Shown: piece after piece, positions 13,652 to 25,501 of the stretch
Layout of the letters: the number at the start of each line of letters is the position of its first letter
Position numbering within the stretch: the first letter of the stretch is position 1
Source: Gloeophyllum trabeum ATCC 11539
Taxonomy: Eukaryota; Basidiomycota; Agaricomycetes; Gloeophyllales; Gloeophyllaceae
NCBI RefSeq assembly: GCF_000344685.1
Contig: NW_006920413.1
Location: 1,977,628 to 2,041,627 of the forward strand
Direction of reading: 5' to 3'
Length of the DNA stretch: 64,000 nt
The notes under the pieces: model-generated
The model's input: only the letters and a program-made list of their open reading frames with translations
Database searches by the model: none
What the model was told of the DNA's origin: nothing
Program-made: the position numbers and the translations under genes

Positions 13652-14446
13652 ATGACCACTTGGGCATATCCTCTTCGACATCCCTGGTTCCATATGCCGA
13701 ACCTCAAGCGCAAAGCGGACATGGACGACGATGCGGTATACTCACCCCCAGCCGTAAAGCGACGACGATGGGACACAATCGAGAATGGCCTTGCCGGGCT
13801 GAGTATACATCCTCTACCCGGTCAGCAATGGCCTCCTTCGCAACCACCAGTGTCCCATCCTGACTACACGTCTGTCCCCGCTGTGACGCCCTCTAATGCT
13901 CTGTACACCCCTTCCCTAGTGAACCCATTCATAGAGTCCTCTTCCTCAAATGCTGTCCAGCCCACCTCTGTAGAGGAACCCACATCTCCTGAAGTGCAGG
14001 ATGTCAAAATGAAGGGTTCATCCTGGTACGAGCCAGAAAAAGATCGTAAGTGTGACCATAAACTAGCCGCCGCCACAGGCCACCAACTTATAGGTCCTTC
14101 CCCTCAAGGTGTCGTCATCACCGACCTCGACGAGTTCGCTGAGGAGTCCGAGGAGGAGGTCGAACCCTCAGATAAGGGCATCGAAGTGTCTCAAAGCTAC
14201 CTCGACCGTATCAAATCCCGGGACCCATTCTTCCATTCAGAGCTGGGGCTGCCATCCCGAGAACCGGAGAAGAACATGGCGCTGGTTCTGTTCAGACCAC
14301 CGCCATCTTTCGACTCCCCTCAAATCACGGAAGTAGATGATGAGGATGCTGACAACCCTGCTTCACCTTCGAATGATTCACCTCACATGGATGATACCTA
14401 CACAGACTCCCCAATGGATTATGAACCCATGGATGTAGAACCATAG
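13652..14446 (+). CDS. Unknown acidic nuclear-type protein
   Basis: I do not recognise the family. Two exons (13652-14045, 14094-14446) give about 248 residues. The 48-base intron is in frame and could be read through, but it has a consensus GTAAGT donor and a TTATAG acceptor. Residues 15-40 carry two basic clusters, NLKRKAD and VKRRRW, that look like a bipartite nuclear signal. The middle is Pro/Ser-rich. A glutamate run (EESEEEVEPSD) precedes a more ordered segment with SYLDRIKSRDPFFHSEL and NMALVLFRPP, and the end is acidic with repeated DDxYTDSPMDYEPMD-like text. A second ATG at 13694 starts at MPNLKRK and may be the real start. Confidence 0.6.
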   Translation: MTTWAYPLRHPWFHMPNLKRKADMDDDAVYSPPAVKRRRWDTIENGLAGLSIHPLPGQQWPPSQPPVSHPDYTSVPAVTPSNALYTPSLVNPFIESSSSNAVQPTSVEEPTSPEVQDVKMKGSSWYEPEKDRKCDHKLAAATGHQLIGPSPQGVVITDLDEFAEESEEEVEPSDKGIEVSQSYLDRIKSRDPFFHSELGLPSREPEKNMALVLFRPPPSFDSPQITEVDDEDADNPASPSNDSPHMDDTYTDSPMDYEPMDVEP

Positions 14447-14675
14447 CTCTTGTATTTATTGACGTACGCACATATATAATCACTGTACAAGGCAAACGAG
14501 GGGTAAACTGAACAGCTCGAGCCGGGAAGGGAGTCTAGTCGGGGTGGTAGTACACTGAAATAACCAAGTGATCAGGAGCAGTACGACAAACCCACAGGCA
14601 ATAACCGATAAATAATCCGTTGCAACCTTGAAGGGAAAAAGACAATATCTGCTGTACAGAAGCGACTTGTCACAA

Positions 14676-15985
14676 TCACATGTTTCCGCCAGCACCGTAC
14701 AGACCCTCCTGTATATTGATGCGGGAGTGGTGATGGCGAGCATGCGCATGCGGGTGCGGGACGTGATGCATGCGAGAGCTGGGTGTGCTGGTAGTAGGAT
14801 AAGGAGAGCGAAGAGCGATGGAATCCATGTCGCCCATTTGATCGTCTTCCTTCTCCGGGGAAGGCATCGTGTTGAGAGTCAGCCCAGCGTCCGCCTGAGA
14901 CCGGGTAATGTTGGGCGAACGGGGTATCTGTGTGAGGTCTTGTCCGTGGCTGCCAACAGGACGGGGCTCGGTGAAAGTCGTAGCCATGGCAGGAGTATTC
15001 GGGCCGTGGGACATCGGTTGGTAAGTGACATTCATAAGATTTATTTGACCAGGACGGTTGGTGGCAGTGGAAGGGTCAAAGTTATTTGGGACAGGCCGCA
15101 TGTAAGGATGGGATTGCGGGTGGGGGTGCTGGTGAGAGTGCTGGCGGCGAATGGGCATGGTCGCGGAGGCCGCCTGCTTAGGCGGCTGTTGCTGCTGTTG
15201 CTGTTGCTGTTGCGGTCGCTCATCGCGGACATCATTCAGCGATCCACGCTCCGGTGGCGCCTTGTCGACGTTCATAGAAGTGTTGTCGGCGTCTTCGTCC
15301 TCTTCAGCGTCCTCGTCGTGATCTTGGTCGCCATCAGCAGATGATTCCTTTGAGTTCTGCTCCTGGGCTTTTTGAGCTGCGATTTCGCCGGCGGTCAGGA
15401 AGCGACCACCTGGACCACGCGGACGTCGCATCGCATGTTTGTGACGCGATTCATGGAGATACGGCTAGGTGATGGTGCGTTGTTCAGTCTTCCAGGGCGC
15501 ATATATTCGACAGAAAAAATGTACCTTTCTTTGCTTAGATAGCCGATGTACCTCTTCCAGTCTGGCGCGCGCTACACGGCGCTTAAGGATACGATAGTAC
15601 TGCTTCGCGTTGACATACAGTGGCTCCTCGTCCAGAGGGGTGTCGTCCTGGGAGATATCGGCAGGCTGCTCCTGCGCCTGGTGGGCCGCTACCTGCTGCC
15701 TAAGATAGACATCGTTGTTGGGCGAATCTGGATGCGGCGTGGCCGTCGCAGTCGATGGACCCGGCGAGCCATTGCGCGAGGGGTGGCCGGAGTTCTCTGG
15801 ATAAGATAAGGGGGCGCGCTGCTGTGGGTAAAAGGGCGGGTAGAGGGGCGGCTGCTGCTGATGTTGGGCTGCAACAAAGGAAGACTCGTCAGCGCTGTCG
15901 GGCACGACGAGCAGGGGGGTCTGTACTGACTGTAATGTTGCGGAAGGTGATAAGTTACGGGGAACAGCTGATCGACGTCGTCCAT
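14676..15985 (-). CDS. HAP2: CCAAT-binding factor subunit A (NF-YA / HAP2)
   Basis: Three exons on the minus strand (15931-15985, 15525-15868, 14676-15464) splice to 395 residues. The conserved core spans the second intron. The subunit-association helix reads [17 protein letters not shown] and continues to VHRLSKQRK; the DNA-binding part follows in the next exon as [25 protein letters not shown]2 joins the HAP3/HAP5 histone-fold pair to bind CCAAT boxes and controls respiration and other genes. The N-terminus is Gln/Pro-rich, and the C-terminal half contains a run of glutamines (codons at about 15179-15215), an acidic stretch and His-rich text, typical of fungal activation regions. The start at 15985 was chosen because its exon joins in phase. 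Confidence 0.93.
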
Positions 15986-16114
15986 GATTGGCTGAGTCGC
16001 CTCCAAACAAGCCAGCCAACCAACAGTGAACCTCCTGCTTACGTAAATACCAACTCCGCCCCATATGCCCTGCTTCCTTAATTGGACCGCCTTCTCCTGC
16101 TCACTCCCGTCGAC

Positions 16115-17183
16115 ATGGACTCGAAACTGTACGCGTTTCTTTGTCTTTCTGGCCGATGGCGCTGACGGGGTCGACGGCAGGAAAGCGCTCAAGGTCGTAG
16201 ACCTCAAGGACATCCTCCAGAAAGCGTCCGTGCCACTGCCTTCAAAAGCTAACAAGGCCGATCTCATAGCTGCCATTCAAGCGAACCCCGCCGCTGTCGC
16301 AGAGTTCGAGAAGCGCACAGGCGCGTCTTCCAAGCCGGTTACCGCGTCGCCTGCCCCTGCTTCAAGCTCTGTACGTCCTTTACCAGACTCCTTGTCTCAT
16401 GTCTTGACGCGCCGCGTTGAGCCACAGACAACCGCGAAAGCGTACGTTCCACGTCCAGCATCTGGAGACGCGTCTTTCATCTCCTGCTCTAGCTCCACGG
16501 CCTCTGCAGCTCAGCTCAGTGCCCCCGCCCCGTCTTCCAAGCCAGCCTCAAAAGCAGCACCCGCTGCAGCTTCCACAAGCCAGCCCCAGTCTTCCTCAGC
16601 TCCCGCGACTGCCGTGAGTTCGGTATCCACAGAGTTACTCTCTTGGCTTCTTATTTCACGGTTGGTGGTAGGCTAAGCCAGATGCAAATGCTTCGACGGA
16701 ACAGAGCAAGTCGGATGCACAAGCCAAAGCTCCTGAAGATGAAGAGGCTGAGAAGCGAAAAGCACGAGCAGCCCGCTTTGGCCTGCCAGTAGAGGAAAAC
16801 CCCGCCGAAAAGCCAGCACCTCCAGTTAGTAAGAGGGGGAACAAAACGTCCGCTGCTAAGACGGACGCGCCACCAGACGTGAGTCGCCTCTGTGCGCCGT
16901 TACCTCTATCCTGCCCTCATTGAACCTGCTCTATCCAGGATCCTGAAAAGCTGCAAGCCCGTGCTGCCCGCTTCGGTACAGCGGTGCAAAATAACGGCGC
17001 ATCGACTAAGACGACAGGGCAGAAGCGGCCAGCGCCTGCTGAAGATGTGGACCCGGAAGAGCTGGAGAAGAGAAAGAAACGAGCTGAGAGATTCGGCATT
17101 CCTTTCGTGGTGCGTATTGTGCTTTGTCGTACAAGGGTTGTATTCGTATGCTGACTGCTCACCAGGGGGACACGAAGGCATGA
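16115..17183 (+). CDS. SAP-domain mRNA-export protein, Tho1/SARNP-like
   Basis: Six exons (16115-16128, 16181-16370, 16428-16613, 16672-16878, 16939-17109, 17166-17183) give 261 residues. Residues 5-40 are a SAP helix-turn-helix (ALKVVDLKDILQKASVPL, then SKANKADLIAAI), which binds DNA or structured RNA. A low-complexity Ala/Pro/Ser linker follows. The C-terminal half holds three copies of a repeat with the core RAARFG or RAERFG (EKRKARAARFG, LQARAARFG, RKKRAERFGIP). These repeats are the Tho1/CIP29 signature that contacts the Sub2/UAP56 helicase in mRNP assembly. First and last exons are only 14 and 18 bases. Exon 3 is the least certain piece. Confidence 0.85.
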
Positions 17184-17467
17184 GTTTTGATGGGTCGACG
17201 CTGACGTTCTGTATTGCTCTGTATTTATGCGTAGTATTCGAGTCATATATCCCCATTGTTGTGACACTTTATGACACGAACTGCCTTTGCTTGGTCTCAC
17301 TCGCCTCAACTCAGGCCGACCAAAATGGCCGCAACGAACAGCGATAATTGGATAGAAAGGCGATACGCTCGGTGACGGTCACATCACGCTTAGGTCAGTA
17401 AGCGCAGGATTATTCCTCAGCCACTACTCCTCCAGACCGCTTACACCCCTCCATCCTGACCACCACT

Positions 17468-18935
17468 ATGGCGACCCTCGTCCAAGTACCCAGCACTAAC
17501 CAGGACAATCTGTTTACCTGTCTCTCATGTTCAATTGCATTTCCCTCCGCCGAGGAACAGAGTCAGTACTTTTCATTCCATGTGCCTTGCCTTGCGCGCT
17601 GATAGAGGGCTTTTTGCAGGGTTGCATTATCGCTCCGATCACCACAGGTACAATATGAAGCGTCGTGTTGCGGGCCTTCCGCCTGTTAGTGCAGTGCTTT
17701 TCAATCAAAAGGTTCTGGAAAGAAGGACAGAGACTGCTGTAGCAGCATCGTCGAAGGGATCTACATGCGAAGTGTGCAAGTACGTGCGGAGTCTGTGCTT
17801 CATAGAGTCATGATCCTGACTTGTATCGCTGTTTAGGAAATCCTATATATCAGAGAATGCATACCGCACCCACTTGAACTCAAAAAAGCACAAGGAGAAT
17901 GAGGTCAAGGCGGCCTCTGCGCCTAAATCAGAAGATGATGGGTCAGAATCAGAGGATCGCGTTCCCGAGCTTCCGGGCGATGCGAAGGACCTTGTGCAGG
18001 CTGTAGCCAAGGAAGTTGCCCGCTTAACCGTCGACGAGGATGCATCCGAGGAAGCTGTCGAGCAGACCATTGACGCCAAAATTGCTGCAGCCCGCGCACG
18101 GCTCTCACCTATCCACTGCCTTTTCTGCCCTGTAGTATCGTCCGCCATCTCTGATAACCTCACCCACATGGCCGCTGCGCACTCGTTCTTCATCCCGGAC
18201 GCCGAGTACCTCACCGACCTAGACGGTCTGCTCACCTATCTCGGCGAGAAAGTTGCAGTGGGTAACGTCTGTCTATACTGCAATGGCAAGGGAAGGGAAT
18301 TCAGGACATTGGATGCCGTTCGCAAGCACATGGTGGACAAAAGCCATTGCAAGATCGCATACGAGACGGAAGACGACCGCTTGGAGATATCGGATTACTA
18401 CGACTTCACGAGCTCGTACCCTGACGCCAAGAAGAAGAAGAAGCAGGGCGACGAGGAGTGGGAGGACCTCGACGGAGATGATGTGGACGCAGAATCCGTC
18501 GACGAAGTCGTCGAAGAGTCTGACTCCGAGGAATCAGACTTGGATGAACTGCCAAACAGCCAGGTCACCTATGGTGATTCCCACCTCGAACTTGTCCTTC
18601 CTTCGGGTGCAAGGATAGGTCACCGAAGCCTCAAGCGATACTACGCTCAATCTTTCATACCTCGGGGAGGCAAAAATGTCGATCCAAACTCTGGAGCTGC
18701 CCTTGTGCGACGGCTTTTGGCAGAGAAGAATTCCGCTCTTGTACCCAGCAAAGGCGGTTTCGGAGCTTATGGCCAGGGTTACTCTGTTGTCAAAGCCAGA
18801 AACCCTGGTGAAGCGAGGGAAGCAGGGCGTCATGTTCGAGAATTCCGGGACCAGAGACGGCGGGAAGACTTCAAGACGAAGGTTGGATATCGGAACAACA
18901 ACCAGAAGCACTTCAGGGATCCTCTGCTTCAATAG
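17468..18935 (+). CDS. REI1: REI1/ZNF622-type 60S ribosome biogenesis zinc-finger protein
   Basis: Three exons (17468-17561, 17620-17779, 17837-18935) give 450 residues. Four C2H2-type fingers can be seen: FTCLSCSIAF with HYRSDHH near residue 17, CEVCKKSYISENAYRTH near 82, HCLFCPVV with HMAAAH near 175, and CLYCNGKG with VRKHMVDKSHC near 225. Acidic linkers separate them, and a basic C-terminus (SLKRYYAQSF, then VVKARN and VGYRNNNQKHFRDPLLQ) closes the protein. In yeast Rei1 acts in the cytoplasm to release Arx1/Alb1 from pre-60S particles, its tail probing the exit tunnel. The finger order and the RNNNQKHFRDP ending match the family well. Confidence 0.94.
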
Positions 18936-19248
18936 TGCACGTCTCGCCATAGCTCTTGAATGTTCTCTGAGTGACTATGTATTCCCCCGTCCAAATCTTG
19001 TACACACTGCATTGATATCTGCATATCATCATTGGACTGTATTATCAGAGTAGTATTATACTTTGGACCATGCTAAGTCCAAGCGGCATGGGGAAAGCAT
19101 ACAGTCAGACGGTGCAACCCTCTACTAGGTCCTGCCTCGCGGTGCGGTTTGCAAAAGCGAGAGACCCCAAGGTCAATCTTCCATATGATATACGACAAAA
19201 TGCATGCGAGAATAACAAAGCGAGATTAGTATAAATACGCAGCAGGCA

Positions 19249-22200
19249 CTACACCCTCTTGTCCAGTCCGTGGATCTCTTGCGTACCACCACCTATCGAG
19301 CTGTATGAGCAAGATACGTGTTTCACTGGGCGGGGTCGACTTACGAAGCATCGCGATCATCTAACACATCGAGTTCTTGACCCGCTCGCACTGGAAGCTC
19401 TCCCTCTCCAATTCCTTCAAAGGAATACCTGGCATGTGCTGGTCGGTACGCCTCCTCACCGGTTGTTCCGCCAATGACAGCGTCAGACGGAGTTTCGGCA
19501 CGCATGAACTGTGGGTCTGGTTCGGGAGATGTAATCCTACCCGCGCCAACAGCTTCTTCCTCCTTTTCAGCATTGTATACCCCAAATGGACTTGTGGAAC
19601 CAATGATGGTGTTGCGGGTGGCTGCGTTGATGTGAGCCAACAGCGAAGAAGGCCTATGGTGCGCAGAAGAATCATCATCATCCTCTGCTGCATCGAACTT
19701 CGCCACCGTATCATCTCTCCTTGAGAAGATGGTCCAAAGGATGCCGATCAGAACCAACAAGAAAACGACTCCAGCCGCGATGGCGATCGAAATAAGGATG
19801 ACGATGCCGACGGCCAAGAAATCTACGAAATTTCAGTTCAAAGGCAGAATAAGGGAGGGCAGTATTACTCACGTTTCTGCGTGAAACTGAAGGTTGTGAG
19901 AGAATGGAAGAGTTGTGAGACCATGCCAGGGTCACCGGATGTGGTGGTCGTCATGATATAGGGAATGAAGTTCTGTCCATCGAACAAGGCCGAGGAAGCA
20001 TTGCCGAAAGATGAATCAGCAAGATACCCTGAAACCAGCAGCATACGATCGGGCTCGATTATCCCATTTGATGAGTGCGTGTTCTGGAGTGGGACCATTG
20101 TCAACTGGGAGACGTTCGACCTCGACTCCAAGGTGCTCCCTGCCCGAAAGGTATGTTAGCGTACGACGCCTTGGAGAGAGATGGAATACTGACCAACGTT
20201 GGACCACTTGGCACCATTCCAGAAAGATAGGAATGAGGATGACCCATCAGAAGATCTCGGGAAGTGTCAGAACACCATGCGACCACGAGATACGGACAAG
20301 CTCACCTGCCCGCAGCAAAGATACTGCTCGAGTTTCCATCGTTGACTTCCACTGCAGTAACTGGTCCGGGGATATCTTCGCCGTTACCGACAGCAGCCCA
20401 ACTCGTATTAGAGAAGGTATACTGTGCCACATTAGCGGCGGTGTTGTCGGACAGCGTAATGACACCACCGGCAACCAGGGTCTCCTGGTTGTTCTGAAAG
20501 ATACATGAGTCAGTCGCGCTATCAAATTCTGCGGCAAGCACTTACCCCAGCGTAAGCTACGGAAGCGACTTCGCCGGTAATGCCGTTCCCAAGACCAGCC
20601 CACGCATTTGTCGATGTATCCCAAGAGCAGATACCATGGCACGTCAGCGAACCCGCTGTGGAGAACGAACCTGCGACGATGATCAACGACGAGGATGAAG
20701 TCGATGCACTGATCGAGCGGACGACAGGTGTTCCAGAGGACAGCTGCAGGGATGGCGGCTGAGAACTCTTCCACTGCTGCTGTTCGAGATCATAGACGGC
20801 GAAGCCGCTGACACTCTGGCCGCTCAGGATAAACTGGCCACCGACATACAATGAGTTATCTTGGACATAGAGTGCGCGGACTGTCCCGTTAACCTGAGGG
20901 CCTTGTAGGGCAGTGAGCGTGCTTGAGGTAGGATCGTAGATCGCAACGCCGCGGGCTTCAGATGAACCAGACGTGGAAGAAAAATTGCCACCGATGATAA
21001 CCAGTTCATGGCCCGACGAGGCGTTCTTCCAGAACGCGCCAGTAAGGACAGCAGGAGCTGAAGCTGACGGCGGAGCAGGGAGAGTCGATGCGCCCGACGA
21101 CTGTCTCGAGAAAAGCTTGGGGAAGCGCACATTCGATATCCATCCAGCTGTCACCGCAGAAATATGCGATCTCCGGCGGGAAGTGGTCGCCGCCGCCGAA
21201 CCAGATGGGACATCACTGCCCAACGGCAGGCTCAAGGGCTCCACCTCAGGAACACCGTCACTTCCGCCAGTCTGCAACATGACGAAACCGGGAGCTCCGT
21301 ACTTCAGCGAAGCGGCCACATTCCCAGCCATGATTTGCGACTGGTTCTGACCCTTGCTCGGGGCTGTACCGTTCCCGATGAACGTCATACTCCCGACGAG
21401 GAACCCACCACTGTTGATCCATGAGCTTCGACTAACATCCCAAACAGCGATACCCGCTGCACTGGTGCCAGATGATGAACCGGAGCTGGAAAGGATCTCG
21501 GTGAAGTTACCTGCGAGCTGTACCTGACCATCAGAGTACGCGAGACTAGCCACTGCGCCGTTGACTCCGGCTTGCATGGCACTCCACTGCTTACTCTGTA
21601 CGTCGTACATCGCAACGCCGCGGAGTTTCCCCTGCGTCGAGCCAGTGGTCGTGTCGGTAAACGATCCACCGACGTACAGAGTGTCCCCGTCGACCACGAG
21701 TGACGTAACAGCGCCATTCAGCCCGTTGTTCGACAAGGCAGAGAGGGCACCGTTGTTGTACGCGGCAATGTGAGTGGCCCCGGAGTTCAAGGTGAAGTTG
21801 CCACCGATGAACACGGTCCCGGACGGGTGGTGAGCGACGGCTGCAACGGCGACGGACGAGCTGGTCAAACTAGATGTCCCACCTAGGCCGTTCAGCAGGT
21901 CGAACCCGATGGTATCGAGAGCGGTCTCCGTGGAGTTGGCGAGGTTAGTCGTAGCGTTAACATTGGAATTGCTGCTAAGCGGCCATTCGAAGAAGCCGAA
22001 ACCACTACGAGTCCCCGAGGCACCTGCGGTACCGTTGCCCGACGAAGATGATGAGCCGGTAGTGTTAGCAGACCGCAGCAGGAGCTGTACCCTGTCCGCG
22101 ACAAGTTCGTACTGCCCATTTTGTCCTTGCCCGGCGGTATTTTCGGCCAAGGTCATGGTAATGGTGGTCACAAAGTCAGGTGAGGTAGGGTAAATCGGGC

Positions 22201-23804
22201 CGCTGTAGATCAGAGCAGTTGCGTCGTCGGTGTTCTGCTGCGACACGGTCGTCACCCAGGGCTGCATCCCTCCTCCGGGGAACACGGTCACTTGCACCGA
22301 CGTCCTCAGCGCGCAGTCCTGGAAGGTACTGCAGCCGGGTACGAGCAAGTTCACATCGTAGTCTCCAGATGCGGACACATACGGCATCCAGGTGAAGCTG
22401 GGACCACTCGATGGGGACGTGCCTACCGCGACGTCGGAGACGAGGACGGCCTGCACGGTACCTGCGATTTGGGTGTTCGCGTCTTTCTCAGTCCACGTAC
22501 CCGTTGAAGACGTGTTTGAGGGATTGGGCGCGAAACACGAGGCGCCGTTTTGGCCGCCAACGGCCGACGCAAACGCGCCAGAGGACAGGAGCTGCAACAT
22601 GTGCAAGCCTGGACCCGCTCCTTGCCATTCGGACAAGCTGATCTGCACGCCCGTGATGTTGAGGGGACCATCGAAGAGGAAGTCCTGGTACAGGATAGAC
22701 GAGTCGGTGAGGAGGGGACAAGTACCCGAGCAGGTCTGGTTCTGGCCGTTCTGTGGGTTCACGTAATGGAGCGTCTGAACAGTGTTGTCCGGAATAGTGG
22801 TCACACTAGACTCAAATCAGCTGTTTGACACAGACTGGGAGATGGACGGTAACTTACCTGAAGCCAGTCGTACCTCGACCGTCGAGGAACGTGTTGCCAA
22901 GGCGAACACCACTTGCGCTGAGCGACGTGTAGGTGCGTACGGTGATAACCGCCGTGTTCCCGTCAGCTGCAAACCAAGTCTCCCCGGGTCCATCAGGGCC
23001 GCTCGGACATAGGATGTTCTGGATATTGCTGAACTGCGAATCCGAGGTCGACGGTGACCCTTCAACCTGCGCGTTCTGCAGTGGGACAGGGACCAGCGAC
23101 GAGGAATAAGGTGTCGCGCCTTGCGAGTAGGGCACATTGGGGTTGTTGGTGCCGTTCACGACCGAGCCGTTCCCTTGGAAGGACGTGATGAACGAACCGG
23201 CGAAAAATAGACTGGCGCCGGCGGAGTTGGTCGTTATGGAGTTGACCGTGGCTGAAGCCCCAGAGAGCCCGCCGAACGGCGCTGCCGCCCAGGACTTTGA
23301 GTCAGTGTCCCAGACGGCTACAGAGGAGCCAGGCGAGCTGAAGTGGCCGCCCGCCCAGACCTTCTTGCTCGAGGTATCACAGTAGAGAGCCAGGACCTCC
23401 CCGTTGGGTCCGGCCGAGCCCAGAGCAGAGAAAGAATCCGACGAAGTGTCGTAAGAGGCAACGTTGGAGGCTGACACGCCGCCTATGGAAGAAAATGCAC
23501 CACCGACGTAGATGACATTGCTGATAGCGCAGCCGGCGGATATACGCCCGCCGGCGTTCGTAGAGCCCAAAGAAGATAGAGAACCGTTGGAAGAGCGCGA
23601 GAGCAGGGAGGAAGTGGAGGGGTCGAACGAGACGGTGGAATTGTCAAACAAATCGAGACCAGCGAACGCACCGCCGAGGCCGACGGAGCCCATGCGGTCA
23701 AAGTCGACCTGGGGCAGTGCAGCGAGGACAACATTGGGAAAGACGAGAGCAGCAGCGAGAAGGGGTATAATGCGCGAGGAAAGCGAGGGGGTGGATGGCT
23801 TCAT
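19249..23804 (-). CDS. RAX2: Rax2-like cortical polarity marker, single-pass membrane glycoprotein
   Basis: Seven exons (22858-23804, 20546-22805, 20306-20493, 20194-20255, 19873-20139, 19345-19822, 19249-19300) join in phase to 1,417 residues. A signal peptide covers about residues 1-29. Most of the chain is extracellular, with many N-glycosylation sites (NGT, NVS and others) and kelch-like beta repeats that recur as YVGGxF, AAYNNGALSAL and VAVYDxxSxxW. A hydrophobic segment of about 30 residues near 1243 (AVGIVILISIAIAAGVVFLLV) spans the membrane and leaves a tail of about 140 residues. Yeast Rax2 with Rax1 marks old growth sites; homologues in filamentous fungi mark tips. A 62-base exon and a 52-base final exon make the end easy to miss. 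Confidence 0.92.
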
Positions 23805-24100
23805 GGCGGGGGCGCTGACATGCGGAATAGGAAGGACTGAGCGGGCAACGACACCCCGGGAAGGGTATAGTACAAGGAGCGGACGGCGGATGTCGTGGAG
23901 GACGGCGAGAGAGAGCAGAATGCGGTCGTCGCCGTCGTCGGCTGTCGTTTCAACGCGTCGAGGTCGTTGCGTCGTTCGTTCGTCGCGTGTTCGAACCGCG
24001 CACGCGTCGCTTTTATGCGCCCATCAAAATCAACTCGAACATGCCTGCCGTACACATCCGTCAACAGCTCTGTTCAATCTGCATACACAAATAGTCTAGT

Positions 24101-24685
24101 CTACTCCCGGTCCCCCTTCACCACCACGTTGCTCAGGTCTACCTGCGTCCCGATCGGCTGCAGATGCGGCGAGCCGTGGTCGAGCATCCTGTGTCGCCCC
24201 AGTTATTTATGCAAGTCTTTGCAGCCAGCGCTCGCACTCACTGAGGGTATCGGTACCGGTGCACAAGGGGCCGCTTCGCGCCCGCAATCAGCAGCGAGCC
24301 CGCCTGCGCCTCCGCGGAGAGCAGCAGGTGTTTTGTGTTCACGGCCTCCCAGGACTCCGCCGGCGTCATGTAGTACTTGATGTACCGCGTAAGATAGGCC
24401 TCTTCACCAGGAGCAGGGGCCCATTTGTAGAATGCTACGACCGCGGCAGCGCCGACGATGAGGTAGCGCCAGCCAGCGGATGTGAACCCTGGCGAGGAAT
24501 GAGTCAACTGCCCGTGCATCTCCTTTACTGCACGCACCTTCGGGGCGGTATTGTGTATTGTCGTGGTGCTCATCGTGGTGAGCATGCGAGTCTGCAGCAA
24601 GATATCTGCGTCCGAGTACGACGGTGGAGGAAGGGCCTGGCCGAGCAAGCGCAGCAGCCGTCGTCGCCCGTGCCAGTGATTGCAT
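24101..24685 (-). CDS. Probable mitochondrial complex I accessory subunit (17.8 kDa / NUXM-like)
   Basis: Three exons (24538-24685, 24242-24488, 24101-24188) give 160 residues, close to the size of the fungal 17.8 kDa subunit. The N-terminus is Arg/Ala/Ser-rich like a mitochondrial presequence. One membrane segment (YLIVGAAAVVAFYKWAP) is followed by a conserved-looking tail with YLTRYIKYYM, NTKHLLLSAE, KRPLVHRYRYPQ and, in the last exon, HGSPHLQPIGTQVDLSN. The family call rests on my memory of that tail and is the uncertain part; the exon model is firm because all joins keep frame. An upstream ATG at 24727 would add 14 residues. The gene is divergent from the small coiled-coil gene with only 112 bases between starts. 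Confidence 0.68.
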
Positions 24686-24797
24686 GGTGTAGAGTGCTGT
24701 CGGCAGTTCCCGGCTCGCCTTTACCATCGACTACGACATCAACTACGCTAGACTTCACTAATCTCGTATAGCTGGCTATACAAAACAATCATCTAAT

Positions 24798-25277
24798 ATG
24801 GCTCAGCTGCCTCAGATCTCGCTGGACTTGTGCCTCTCGCCTCTGCTTGCTGACGCGGACAAGAACCAATACTGCGACGAAGCGCTGGCGACGCTCTTGA
24901 AGAGTATCTCTACACCGCTTCCTAGTCTCTCTTTCGCCTCTTCCAAGCCCAGGACCGCCGACAAGAACAAGCCGCTGCCTCGGACGCCACCGTGTCAGAA
25001 TCAGCACCAAGACCTTCCCCCAGGTAGCCCCGCAAAACCCGAATATCCACTGGCAACATCAAAACAGATCATCAGCCTCCTGAACCTCCTGGACAAGCTC
25101 GATACGGACATGACAGCCGAAGTGCAGCGCATCAAAGAGAACATCAAGGAAACCCGCGACCTGATCAAGGAATACAAGAAAGAGCGGCGAGACAGGCGAC
25201 GCAGTATGAAGGAAAAGATGGCGACACAGGTCCGGCAGACTTTGGCTGCAGACAGCGATTTCTGGGCCGGTGTATGA
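24798..25277 (+). CDS. Unknown small protein with C-terminal coiled coil
   Basis: One uninterrupted frame encodes 159 residues. I do not recognise the family. The N-terminus starts MAQLPQISLDLCLSPLLAD. A Pro-rich linker (residues about 50-80) leads to a long charged helix from about 85 to 145 containing LLNLLDKLDTDMTAEVQRIKE and then a Lys/Arg-rich stretch with KEYKKERRDRRRSMKEK, a likely coiled coil or basic nucleic-acid binding helix. It ends DSDFWAGV. The start ATG is in good context (A at -3). The gene is divergently paired with the probable complex I gene. Confidence 0.65.
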   Translation: MAQLPQISLDLCLSPLLADADKNQYCDEALATLLKSISTPLPSLSFASSKPRTADKNKPLPRTPPCQNQHQDLPPGSPAKPEYPLATSKQIISLLNLLDKLDTDMTAEVQRIKENIKETRDLIKEYKKERRDRRRSMKEKMATQVRQTLAADSDFWAGV

Positions 25278-25501
25278 ATACGTCCTGGTCGTGTTCTGGA
25301 TTGACCATCATTGGTAGCAAAGTATGCATTAATCCATGTAATGTTCGTCTAAGCGATGATACAGATTATAATACGAGTGAGGGTCGAGGATTCATGCAAG
25401 CTTGACACTTGTCAGATAAATAAAGGTCCGGAAGTAGAGCGCGCTGACCTGCAGAGATAAAGTGTGACAGAGGGGACGAAGACAGAGGGGCGACCTGTAT
25501 A

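Noticed and set aside
15179..15215. CAG/CTG microsatellite
   Set aside because: It is a glutamine run in the HAP2 coding frame, common in fungal activators.
14628..15344. A 238-codon plus-strand open frame
   Set aside because: It is antisense to the HAP2 exon that encodes recognised protein. The frame is a by-product of biased codons and the glutamine run.
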